From: an uncultured Ruminococcus sp.
GTDB taxonomy: Bacteria; Bacillota; Clostridia; Oscillospirales; CAG-272
Length of the DNA: 8,389 nucleotides
Assembly: GCA_902783705.1 (NCBI GenBank)
Contig: CACZSA010000335.1
Location: 1-8,389 of the forward strand
Reading direction: 5' to 3'
Position numbers and translations under genes: made by a program. Below the pieces are notes generated by a model. The model was given only the letters and a program-made list of their open reading frames with translations. It searched no databases and was not told the DNA's origin. How positions within the stretch are numbered: position 1 is the stretch's first letter; each line of letters opens with the position of its first letter. This document shows, one piece after another, positions 1-6,218 of this stretch.

Positions 1-1928
1 CCCACGGAGAGGTGGTAGTACGGGATGTGGAACGCGATGGACGAGAGCTGCTTCAGGGGGTATTTGCCCCAGTTCTGATAGAGGTGCAGGATCGTCAGAT
101 CCCCCGCCTCGTCCTTTCCGACGCTGACAGGGAAATACGCCTCGCCGTAGGCCGGATCCTCGGGATCAAAGAGCGGCTCCTCAAATTCGCCGCAGAAATT
201 CTTGCAGACCTCGACCGGGATCGGCAGCAGGACGCCGTTTTCATCGAGCACCGCGGCGCATTCGAGGCATCCCTCGTTCGCGCTCACCGCCGCGAGGTAG
301 ATCGTCCGGTCGTACACGCCGTCGCCCTCGAGGTGCGCGTGAACGGCATAGTGCTTATCCGGCAGGTCGTAGTACGCGCGGTTGAAGCCCGATCCGCGGA
401 CGCTGAACCGATAGCATCCGGCGAGGGGATCGTAACCGAGGCACTTCGCGTCGTCGGAAGACGAAGACAGGCCGATGCCCGTGAGCGGATGCCGCTCGAT
501 ATAGGCTTCCCGGCGGATCGCGTCGAAATCGTGCTCGTCCGACGCATACAGCCGATGCCCGAAGAGCACGTCCCCGCCCTTCTGGATCGCCGTTTTCATC
601 TCGATCCCGCGGGTGACGATGTAGGTCCCGTCCCGCAGCTCGACACGGATATCGCCGTTGTTCTTCGTGTTCGGCAGGATCACGCCCCAGACGCCCGCGT
701 CCCGGATGTCGAAGGCGACGAACTCCGCCGTCGTGAAGTCAAAACCGTCCGGATCCGCCGATTCGCCCGCGGCGTTCGCGAACAGGACCGCGCCGACCGT
801 GTCCGCCGGGATCCGGATCTCGCTCTCGAAGCGTCCGCCGCCCTCAAAATCGTTCGTGGCGACGACGCGCAGGACCTCGTGGACCTTGTCGGAATAGGTG
901 TGGAAAATGCGCTCGAGGGCAAAGGGCGCGGAGGAGGCCCCCGTTTTGACCGCGCGGAGCGTCGAGATCTCAACGACCTCATCCGCCGCTGCGCCGAAAT
1001 CGAGGCGGAAGCCCCGCACGGTCCCGGTGTAGTCGGGGATCACGGCGAGCGGTACGGTCACGGTCGTCCACTCGCCCGGCGTGACGGCAAAGGAGGTCCT
1101 CTGCTCGGCGGAATATCCGTCGTGTCCGCCCGCGATGAGGAAGATCTCGCCGACCTCTGCCCGCTCCGTCTTCATCGTGATCTCGACGGCGTCGTATTTT
1201 TCCGTGTCGAAGCGGACCGTCGCGTAGATGTAGGGATCGTAATCGCTCGTGACGGTGTACCGGAGCACGCCGTCCTGCTTCTTCACGGCAGAGGTGTCGT
1301 GCGTCCCCCACACGCCGGAGCGCGCGATGATGTCGTAGCTCATCCCCTCCTCGGCCTCTGCGAGGGCTTCCCCGTTGACGAAGAGCTGGTCGCAGAAGCG
1401 GAAATCGTAATAGTAGTACCCGAGGCGGTGGCTGTTCATGCGCCCGTTCTTCGGAGAGTGCGATGCACTGCACCGGGAGCCGTCCGGGAGGAGGATCGAG
1501 ACGTCCGCCTCCTCGAAATACGGAGTCCCGTTTGCGCCGTACATCCCCTCGACGCCCTTGTGTCCGTCCCCGGCGAGGTCGTAGAGGAGGGTCATCTTCT
1601 GATTCGTGACGAGGAATTTCTTCCGCGCGGCGTCTGTGAAGCGTCCCTGCACGCCATTCGCACGGGCCGACGCACCCTCGATCGTCGCGAGCCAGTCGAT
1701 CGGCGCCCGCGTGATCTCCGCCTCGGCTGCCTGCTCCTCTTTGTCAGGGACCGCCGGGATGGCTTCTGTCTCTTTTGTCATGGTCTCTTCCTCCGTTTCC
1801 GTGATGATGGGCGTCTGTATGTCGTCCGCAGGCGTCTCTGCAGGACCGGGCGCTGTCTGACGGCATCCGGACAGACAGAGACAGGCGAGCAGGACGGCGG
1901 GGAGTATCGATTGGATTCCGGGTTTCAT
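1..1928 (-). CDS. Large secreted lipoprotein of unrecognised family, 3' end outside window
   Basis: The minus-strand frame is open from ATG at 1928 to the left edge: 642 codons, no stop, so the C-terminus is missing. The N-terminus is a clear lipoprotein signal: K3, a hydrophobic stretch at residues 5-19, and the lipobox LSGC at 19-22, with C22 as the lipidated residue after cleavage. An acidic, Thr/Glu-rich linker (about 24-70) follows, as expected for a tether away from the membrane. Residues about 220-328 read as alternating beta strands with a W-T-x-V-x-V-P pattern near 295, which looks like a carbohydrate-binding or other jelly-roll module. The remainder (about 330-642) is rich in beta-strand and aromatic residues, and I do not recognise it. 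GGAGG lies 4 nt before the ATG. The gene starts 42 bp after the stop of the phosphoesterase-like gene with no terminator between, so they are probably cotranscribed. Lipidation is well supported; sugar binding is inferred. Confidence 0.88.
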   Translation of the reverse strand, partial: MKPGIQSILPAVLLACLCLSGCRQTAPGPAETPADDIQTPIITETEEETMTKETEAIPAVPDKEEQAAEAEITRAPIDWLATIEGASARANGVQGRFTDAARKKFLVTNQKMTLLYDLAGDGHKGVEGMYGANGTPYFEEADVSILLPDGSRCSASHSPKNGRMNSHRLGYYYYDFRFCDQLFVNGEALAEAEEGMSYDIIARSGVWGTHDTSAVKKQDGVLRYTVTSDYDPYIYATVRFDTEKYDAVEITMKTERAEVGEIFLIAGGHDGYSAEQRTSFAVTPGEWTTVTVPLAVIPDYTGTVRGFRLDFGAAADEVVEISTLRAVKTGASSAPFALERIFHTYSDKVHEVLRVVATNDFEGGGRFESEIRIPADTVGAVLFANAAGESADPDGFDFTTAEFVAFDIRDAGVWGVILPNTKNNGDIRVELRDGTYIVTRGIEMKTAIQKGGDVLFGHRLYASDEHDFDAIRREAYIERHPLTGIGLSSSSDDAKCLGYDPLAGCYRFSVRGSGFNRAYYDLPDKHYAVHAHLEGDGVYDRTIYLAAVSANEGCLECAAVLDENGVLLPIPVEVCKNFCGEFEEPLFDPEDPAYGEAYFPVSVGKDEAGDLTILHLYQNWGKYPLKQLSSIAFHIPYYHLSV

Positions 1929-1970
1929 AGGGCCTCCGATGTTGGTTGACGTGCGTTTCGCGATGGTTTT

Positions 1971-2480
1971 TTATTCTTTTCCGGTGAACACCGCAAATCC
2001 GACCTCCCGCGTCGGCCAGAACGCGCAGAGGTGCAGCCGCGTGATCCGGGCGACCATGGGCTCGAACGAGCGGAGAAGCACGGGCAGGGCGGCGCAGACG
2101 GTCTCCGGCTCGTCGATCAGCACGGTCGCGTGCGGCGTCCACGGCCTCTCGGGCGATGGATGGGCTTCGCAGAACTCGTGCAGCGCGGGCAGGCCGGGGG
2201 TGCTCTCCGGCGCGCCGAAAAGGACACGTCCGGGCGCGAAGATCCCGATGTGACTGATGTGCACAGGGACCGGGGCAAACCGCTCCCCCGCACGGCGCAT
2301 GATCCCCCCGGCACGATCCTCTTCCTCGAGCGGGTACGTCGCCAGACTGATGTGATACGGCAGCCCCGGCGTCTGCGTTCCGGTAAAGCCCGCCTCTTTT
2401 AAAGCACGGTACCACCCGGACATGCGCGCCTGCGCCTCGTCGTCGAGGTCCGCCATGAGCGTGAGAAACTGTTCCACCAA
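1971..2480 (-). CDS. 2H phosphoesterase superfamily protein (2'-5' RNA ligase / cyclic phosphodiesterase-like)
   Basis: The protein is 169 aa from a TTG start. The two signature motifs of the 2H superfamily are visible: H43-I-S45 in a YHISLA strand and H117-A-T119 in a PHATVL strand, about 75 residues apart, each following a beta-type segment. The length is close to that usual for the family. Members open or hydrolyse 2',3'-cyclic phosphates or 2'-5' linkages in RNA or nucleotides; the substrate here cannot be read from sequence. No signal peptide is present, so it is cytoplasmic. The open frame extends upstream to 2780, but that part crosses the gene's own promoter and the opposing gene. The TTG at 2480 has AGGAGG ten bases upstream, and the predicted transcription start near 2510 excludes the ATG at 2528. 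A GTG at 2477 is an alternative giving 168 aa. It is probably the first gene of an operon with the downstream lipoprotein. Confidence 0.85.
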   Translation of the reverse strand: MVEQFLTLMADLDDEAQARMSGWYRALKEAGFTGTQTPGLPYHISLATYPLEEEDRAGGIMRRAGERFAPVPVHISHIGIFAPGRVLFGAPESTPGLPALHEFCEAHPSPERPWTPHATVLIDEPETVCAALPVLLRSFEPMVARITRLHLCAFWPTREVGFAVFTGKE

Positions 2481-2490
2481 TTCCGATTCG

Positions 2491-2496
2491 CCTCCT
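2491..2496 (-). promoter_or_regulatory. Ribosome binding site fixing the TTG start of the 2H phosphoesterase gene
   Basis: The minus strand reads AGGAGG here, a full anti-16S match. It ends ten bases before TTG (2480) and thirteen before GTG (2477). No comparable site precedes the in-frame ATG at 2528. Confidence 0.75.
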
Positions 2497-2503
2497 CTGC
2501 GCG

Positions 2504-2558
2504 ATGTTCTGCCTATATGGTAAATCATCCGTCGGCGGAAGTCAAGGGGGCAGAACAT
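2504..2558. repeat. Perfect 10-bp inverted repeat bracketing the minus-strand promoter
   Basis: ATGTTCTGCC at 2504-2513 is the exact reverse complement of GGCAGAACAT at 2549-2558, with 35 bp between. The interval holds the -10 and -35 boxes of the phosphoesterase promoter. One arm lies over the predicted transcription start and the other just upstream of the -35 box. It could be a pair of operator half-sites bound by one repressor with looping. The arms do not extend beyond 10 bp, and a repeat this size at this spacing can arise by chance somewhere in 8 kb, so only its placement makes it suggestive. Confidence 0.5.
2517..2545 (-). promoter_or_regulatory. Sigma-70/SigA-type promoter for the 2H phosphoesterase-lipoprotein unit
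   Basis: On the minus strand a -35 box TTGACT (2545-2540) is followed after exactly 17 bp by TACCAT (2522-2517), matching consensus at 5 of 6 and 4 of 6 positions. The transcription start should fall near 2510, giving a leader of about 30 nt that contains the AGGAGG site. Confidence 0.6.
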
Positions 2559-2618
2559 GTTTTTTCCCGAAATCTCCCCCGCCCTCCCCGGATCCTGCCG
2601 CCCGCTGAGCCCGCACAC

Positions 2619-2647
2619 TTGACAAGGACGGACGATTGGGCTATAAT
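2619..2647 (+). promoter_or_regulatory. Exact-consensus sigma-70/SigA promoter for the propeller-esterase operon
   Basis: TTGACA at 2619-2624 and TATAAT at 2642-2647 match both consensus hexamers exactly and are separated by the optimal 17 bp. Transcription should start near 2654. A promoter this close to consensus would be strong unless repressed, so control by a repressor or through the leader is plausible. Confidence 0.88.
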
Positions 2648-2661
2648 GAAGAAAAGAAAAA

Positions 2662-2692
2662 CCGTCCCATGCGGGGGATATCCGCGGGACGG
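2662..2692 (+). promoter_or_regulatory. Stem-loop in the 5' leader of the propeller-esterase operon
   Basis: CCGTCCC (2662-2668) pairs with GGGACGG (2686-2692). Above a 2-nt AT bulge, GCGG (2671-2674) pairs with CCGC (2682-2685), closing a 7-nt loop. That is 11 base pairs, nearly all G-C, starting about 8 nt from the predicted 5' end of the mRNA. No T-run follows, so it is not a simple terminator. It ends 7 nt before the GGGAGG ribosome site and leaves it exposed. It may protect the 5' end or be a binding site for an RNA- or DNA-binding regulator; the loop region contains the palindrome GGATATCC (2676-2683). Confidence 0.65.
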
Positions 2693-2709
2693 CGATACGG
2701 GAGGCTGAT

Positions 2710-4143
2710 ATGGAACCCATTCGAATCGGATCGAAGCGCGAGCCGATGTGGGACGATTTTCTCATCGACCGTGAGCACACCGACGCGACGCTCAGGCTCC
2801 ATCACCCGGTGCAGCGGGACGGGATCTCCTTCCCCGAGCCATGGGCCGCCGGGGTGAACAACGCCTATCTCTCCGTTCTGCGGGACGGCGGGACCTATCT
2901 CATGTACATGAACTGCCGCGGAGGGCTCGTCTGCTCCGTGAGCACGGACGGCATTCACTGGGAGCGTCCCGATCTTGGGCTTGTCGAATACGAGGGATCG
3001 ACGCACAACGCGCTCGTGTCCTTTGCCGGGGACGATCCGGACAGCCCGCCCGCCGCCATGCGCTTTGACGGCTTCCGGGCGTTCATCGACCTGCATCCGG
3101 ACTGCCCGCCCGAGGAGCGGATCAAGGCTGTGGCAAACGTGGACTGCCGCCTGCAGGTCTACGGTTCCCCGGACGGTCTGCGGTTCCGTCCGCTCGGCGT
3201 GCTCCCGATCCGCGCGGAGTGTCCCGGGACGCCGTTCGACAGTGTCAACACGCTCTTTTACGACCCCCGCATCGGCAAATACCGGGCGTATGTGCGGGAC
3301 TACTTCGCGCCGTCGAATCCGGACGATCCGATCTGGATCCGCGCGATCAGCACGACGGAGAGCGAGGAGCTCTTCCCCGCCTCGGGTGAATGGCCGAAGG
3401 CGCGGTTTCTGCGCTACGACACGCCGAACGCCTGGCAGATGTACCTCAACGCCGTGCAGCCCTACGAGCGGGCGGATCACATCCTCGTCGGCTTCCCGTC
3501 GCGCTATGTCCTGCGGAATGAATGGACGGACAATTACGACGAGCTCTGCGGGCGGGAGGCGCGATTGGAGAGAGCCGGAGAGGGACGCGCGCACCGGCTC
3601 GGGCTGTCCCTGAGCGACACGCTCTTCATGCTCTCGCGCGACGGCCTGCACTTCACCCGCTATCCCGACGCCTTCCTCCGCCCCGGACCGGAGCACCCGA
3701 AGAACTGGGTCTACGGCTCCGTCTATTTCTCCCACGGTCTGTTCGAGACCGCGCCGACGCACCCGGGATGCGACCGCGAGCTCTCCTTCTACTGCATCGA
3801 GAACCGCTTTTTCCCCGATCCGCCCGAGGTCTGGCGGTACACGATCCGCCTCGACGGGTTTGTCTCCCGGTCCGCCGTCTATCCGGAATCCACGCTGGCG
3901 ACCAAGCCGTTCATCTTCGAGGGACGGGACCTCTTTATCAACATCTCGACCTCGGCATGGGGACACCTGCGCTTCCGCCTCTCGGATACGGACGGGCACA
4001 GCATCTCCTCCTCGGAGACCTTCGGCGACAGCGCGGACCGGCGCGTCCGCTTCGACGGGGACGTCGGCAGCTTCGCAGGCCGTCCGGTCACCCTCACGGT
4101 GAACATGGCGGACGCCGATCTCTACGCCCTCATGTTCCGCTGA
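2710..4143 (+). CDS. Glycosidase-like five-bladed beta-propeller protein (GH32/GH43-like fold) with C-terminal beta-sandwich
   Basis: The 477-aa protein starts at ATG 2710 with GGGAGG 5 nt upstream. It has no signal peptide and is predicted cytoplasmic. The N-terminal DDFLID motif (15-20) is followed by propeller-like blade repeats of the type S-x-D-G-x-x-W/F: STDGIHWERP (78-87), SPDGLRFRPL (153-162) and SRDGLHFTRY (309-318). FDSVNTLFYDP (176-186), followed by G-K-Y-R-A-Y, also fits the propeller pattern. Residues about 396-477 form the second module: TKPFIFEGRDLFINIS, an interior G-H-L-R-F-R-L-S-D-x-D-G strand pair, and a terminal DADLYALMF. This layout is, from memory, that of a large, mostly uncharacterised family common in Planctomycetes and Lentisphaerae and annotated as glycosyl hydrolase-like. 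The catalytic acids cannot be assigned with confidence. It is first in an operon with the esterase 47 bp downstream. An oligosaccharide substrate is inferred. Confidence 0.85.
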   Translation: MEPIRIGSKREPMWDDFLIDREHTDATLRLHHPVQRDGISFPEPWAAGVNNAYLSVLRDGGTYLMYMNCRGGLVCSVSTDGIHWERPDLGLVEYEGSTHNALVSFAGDDPDSPPAAMRFDGFRAFIDLHPDCPPEERIKAVANVDCRLQVYGSPDGLRFRPLGVLPIRAECPGTPFDSVNTLFYDPRIGKYRAYVRDYFAPSNPDDPIWIRAISTTESEELFPASGEWPKARFLRYDTPNAWQMYLNAVQPYERADHILVGFPSRYVLRNEWTDNYDELCGREARLERAGEGRAHRLGLSLSDTLFMLSRDGLHFTRYPDAFLRPGPEHPKNWVYGSVYFSHGLFETAPTHPGCDRELSFYCIENRFFPDPPEVWRYTIRLDGFVSRSAVYPESTLATKPFIFEGRDLFINISTSAWGHLRFRLSDTDGHSISSSETFGDSADRRVRFDGDVGSFAGRPVTLTVNMADADLYALMFR

Positions 4144-4190
4144 CCGGGAGGCGGAACGATCCTCATCCCGAAAGAAAGCGAGGCTGTGAC

Positions 4191-5009
4191 ATGAATCCCA
4201 TCGAAATCCTCGATGCCCCCTACGGGGAACACGAGCGGCAGCGGTACGATCTGATGATCCCGGCGGACTATGCGGGACGGCAAGGGCTGATCCTCTTCCT
4301 CCACGGCGGCGCGTGGATCGGCGGCGACAAGGCCGGATACCGTGAAGAGCTCATGCGGTGGTGCGGCAAGGGCTATGCCGCCGCGAGCGTCAATTATCAC
4401 TATCTCGCGCCGGACGCCCACATGGACACGCTCGTCGGCGATCTCTCGCTGGCGCTGTACGCGATCCGGCGAAAGGCCGCGGCAAACGGCGCCGATCTCA
4501 CCCGCCTCCTGCTCACCGGGATCTCGGCGGGCGGGCATCTCTCGCTCCTCTACGCCTACGCGCGGACCGAATCCTCCCCGATCCGGCCCGCCTGCGTCGT
4601 CGATTACGCCGGACCCGCGCTCCTCACGGACGAGGGGCTCCTCTACGGCACGCCCAAACGGTACCCCCCGGCGGAGAAATGGCTCGACATCTACGCAAAC
4701 CTCACCGGGATCCCGATGACGGAGGAGAACATGGAGGCGATCCTGCCCCGCCTCCGCCGCTATTCCCCGGTCTGCCATGTGCGCCCGTCCTCGCCGCCGA
4801 CTCTCATCTGCCACGGGATGGAGGACGACGTGGTTCCCTACTCCAACGCCACGGCGCTCCGGGACGCTTTGGAGAAGTGCGGCGTGGAATACGTCTTCAT
4901 GCCCATGCCAAAGACGGGTCACAGCCTCGACTCCCCCGTCTACGCCGAAAGCCTCTTCCTCTTCGACGCCTGGGCAAAGCGGTTCCTCGATCCCGCGCCG
5001 GACGCCTGA
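4191..5009 (+). CDS. Alpha/beta-hydrolase fold esterase (acetyl/feruloyl esterase-like, HGG type)
   Basis: The protein is 272 aa from ATG 4191, with GAGG 7 nt upstream. The fold markers appear in order: LFLHGGAW (35-42) with the HGG oxyanion loop, the nucleophile elbow G110-I-S112-A-G114 followed by G-H-L, the acid in HGMEDDVVPY with D212 the likely catalytic residue, and the histidine H244 in TGHSLD. The complete Ser-Asp-His triad argues for an active enzyme. The family includes carbohydrate and small-molecule esterases such as BD-FAE-like acetyl/feruloyl esterases. There is no signal peptide, so it acts in the cytoplasm. It follows the propeller gene by 47 bp, with only a weak possible hairpin between, and is followed by a strong terminator, so the pair forms a two-gene operon. 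Removing acyl groups from sugars that the propeller protein then processes is the simplest joint role, but it is an inference. A peptidase or lipase role is less likely but not excluded. Confidence 0.9.
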   Translation: MNPIEILDAPYGEHERQRYDLMIPADYAGRQGLILFLHGGAWIGGDKAGYREELMRWCGKGYAAASVNYHYLAPDAHMDTLVGDLSLALYAIRRKAAANGADLTRLLLTGISAGGHLSLLYAYARTESSPIRPACVVDYAGPALLTDEGLLYGTPKRYPPAEKWLDIYANLTGIPMTEENMEAILPRLRRYSPVCHVRPSSPPTLICHGMEDDVVPYSNATALRDALEKCGVEYVFMPMPKTGHSLDSPVYAESLFLFDAWAKRFLDPAPDA

Positions 5010-5025
5010 ACCGCAACAAAAGAAC

Positions 5026-5067
5026 AGCCGGACTGCCGCGCCATGAGGGGTGACAGTCCGGTTTTTT
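5026..5067. terminator. Rho-independent terminator between convergent operons, probably bidirectional
   Basis: CCGGACTG (5028-5035) pairs with CAGTCCGG (5054-5061) around an 18-nt loop, and G-T/A-T pairs can extend the base. Six T residues (5062-5067) follow on the plus strand, directly after the esterase stop. Read from the minus strand the same stem is followed by a looser T-rich run (CTGTTCTTTTGTTG), so it can also end the GH99-like transcript, whose stop is at 5074. Confidence 0.88.
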
Positions 5068-5073
5068 CCTGCT

Positions 5074-6186
5074 TTATTCCTTGTCCGCCGCGCCGAACAC
5101 ATCGCGCACGGCTTCGAGATACCCGTAGCCGTACACGTCGTCCGGCTCGAGGTAGCTCATCTCCGTCCACTCGTTCCACGAGTTGATCGTGACGAGCGGG
5201 ACCTCGTTGAATTCGTCGCTGTACGCCTTCGCCATCTCGAGGCCCTTTTTGAAGTTCTCCGGCGTGTTGTTCCGGATGATCGGAAGGGTGAGGAAGTGAT
5301 GGCGCGGGTTGTTGTCCCATCCGACCGTGACGTGCGGATAGTAGGGGACCTTATACTCCTGCCGGATGCGCTTCCATTCCTCGGCGACATCCGGGAGGAT
5401 CTCGAGATAGTCCCGGTTGCAGTCGACGAAGTGCACGAACTGATAGTGCGTCACGGAATCGAAGCCGAGCATCTCCACGAGGTCCTTCGTCGAGCCCTCG
5501 CGCCCGCTGTCCACGCCGCTCACGTCCACCGCGTGCTCGCTGTAGATCGTCGCCTGCAGGTGCAGATCCGGGAAGCCCGCTTCCTTCACGAGCGCACGGA
5601 ACGCGTCGAACGCCTCGCGCGTCTTCCCGATCCCGCCGAGCCCGCGGACGAGATTCGACATCTCATAGATCATGAACACCGGGCAGCCGTCGATCTTGTA
5701 GTAGTTCGGACGCTTGAAATACAGATCGATCACGTGGCGGCACACGCGGTCGAACTCCTCGCGGGGCTGGGAGCCGAGCCAGATCGTACCGTCCCTCCCG
5801 GACTGCCGCTTGTCCCACGTGTAGCCCGCGTCGTGATTCGCCCACATGAGGTAAAACCGCATATCCCCGTTGTTCGGCGCGCCGAGGAAGCCCTCGTCGA
5901 GGCACTGCTCGAGGAAGGGCCTGCGGTCGAACCAGTACCAGTCGTAGATGAAGACGTTCACCCCGTGGCGAAGCGCCTCCTTGATCTGGAATTCCATCAC
6001 CTTCGGATCGGCTTCGTCGACCGTCCCCCAGAGCGGATGGCGGGGCAGGATCTGTCCCTCGACCCGGCTCTCCGCGCTCAGCACGGACTGCCATTCGCCG
6101 ATGCCCTGTTCCCAGAACTGATAGGTCCGCGGCTCGCGTCCGGTGTAGGACGGCCAGATATACGCCGCGACGTCGTAGTGCTTCAT
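5074..6186 (-). CDS. Glycoside hydrolase family 99-like / WbsX-type protein
   Basis: The 370-aa protein starts at ATG 6186, behind an AAAGGA ribosome site. It begins directly with a TIM-barrel strand, AAYIWPSY (7-14), with no signal peptide. Other signature segments are GVNVFIYDWYWF (75-86), FYLMWANHD (111-119), YYKIDGCPVFMIYE (162-175), GWDNNPR (289-295) and NSWNEWTE (335-342). The W-N-E-W-x-E motif corresponds to the part of GH99 and WbsX-like proteins that carries conserved glutamates, here E339 and E342. GH99 enzymes are endo-acting on alpha-mannosides, and WbsX-like proteins occur in O-antigen and polysaccharide loci, where they are usually called glycosyltransferases. Which activity applies here cannot be told from sequence. 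The gene lies 32 bp after the SLH protein gene and is probably cotranscribed with it. The longer open frame upstream of 6186 overlaps that gene and has no support. Confidence 0.87.
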   Translation of the reverse strand: MKHYDVAAYIWPSYTGREPRTYQFWEQGIGEWQSVLSAESRVEGQILPRHPLWGTVDEADPKVMEFQIKEALRHGVNVFIYDWYWFDRRPFLEQCLDEGFLGAPNNGDMRFYLMWANHDAGYTWDKRQSGRDGTIWLGSQPREEFDRVCRHVIDLYFKRPNYYKIDGCPVFMIYEMSNLVRGLGGIGKTREAFDAFRALVKEAGFPDLHLQATIYSEHAVDVSGVDSGREGSTKDLVEMLGFDSVTHYQFVHFVDCNRDYLEILPDVAEEWKRIRQEYKVPYYPHVTVGWDNNPRHHFLTLPIIRNNTPENFKKGLEMAKAYSDEFNEVPLVTINSWNEWTEMSYLEPDDVYGYGYLEAVRDVFGAADKE

Positions 6187-6218
6187 GTGATTATCCTTTC
6201 TCCGCGCAGGGCGGGTTC

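Noticed and set aside
12..1949. A 645-codon open frame on the plus strand.
   Set aside because: It is in exact codon register with the minus-strand lipoprotein gene, is rich in Arg/Val/Asp as expected of an antisense shadow, and lacks a ribosome site. The minus frame has a lipobox, ribosome site and protein-like composition.
2514..2548. Invertible promoter switch between the 10-bp inverted repeats.
   Set aside because: The 35-bp interval is much smaller than known invertible promoters, the arms are short, and no recombinase gene is in the window. It is kept only as a possible operator.
2641..5102. Minus-strand open frames 2641-3999 and 4122-5102.
   Set aside because: They are antisense to the propeller and esterase genes, have no motifs, and the second runs through the convergent terminator.
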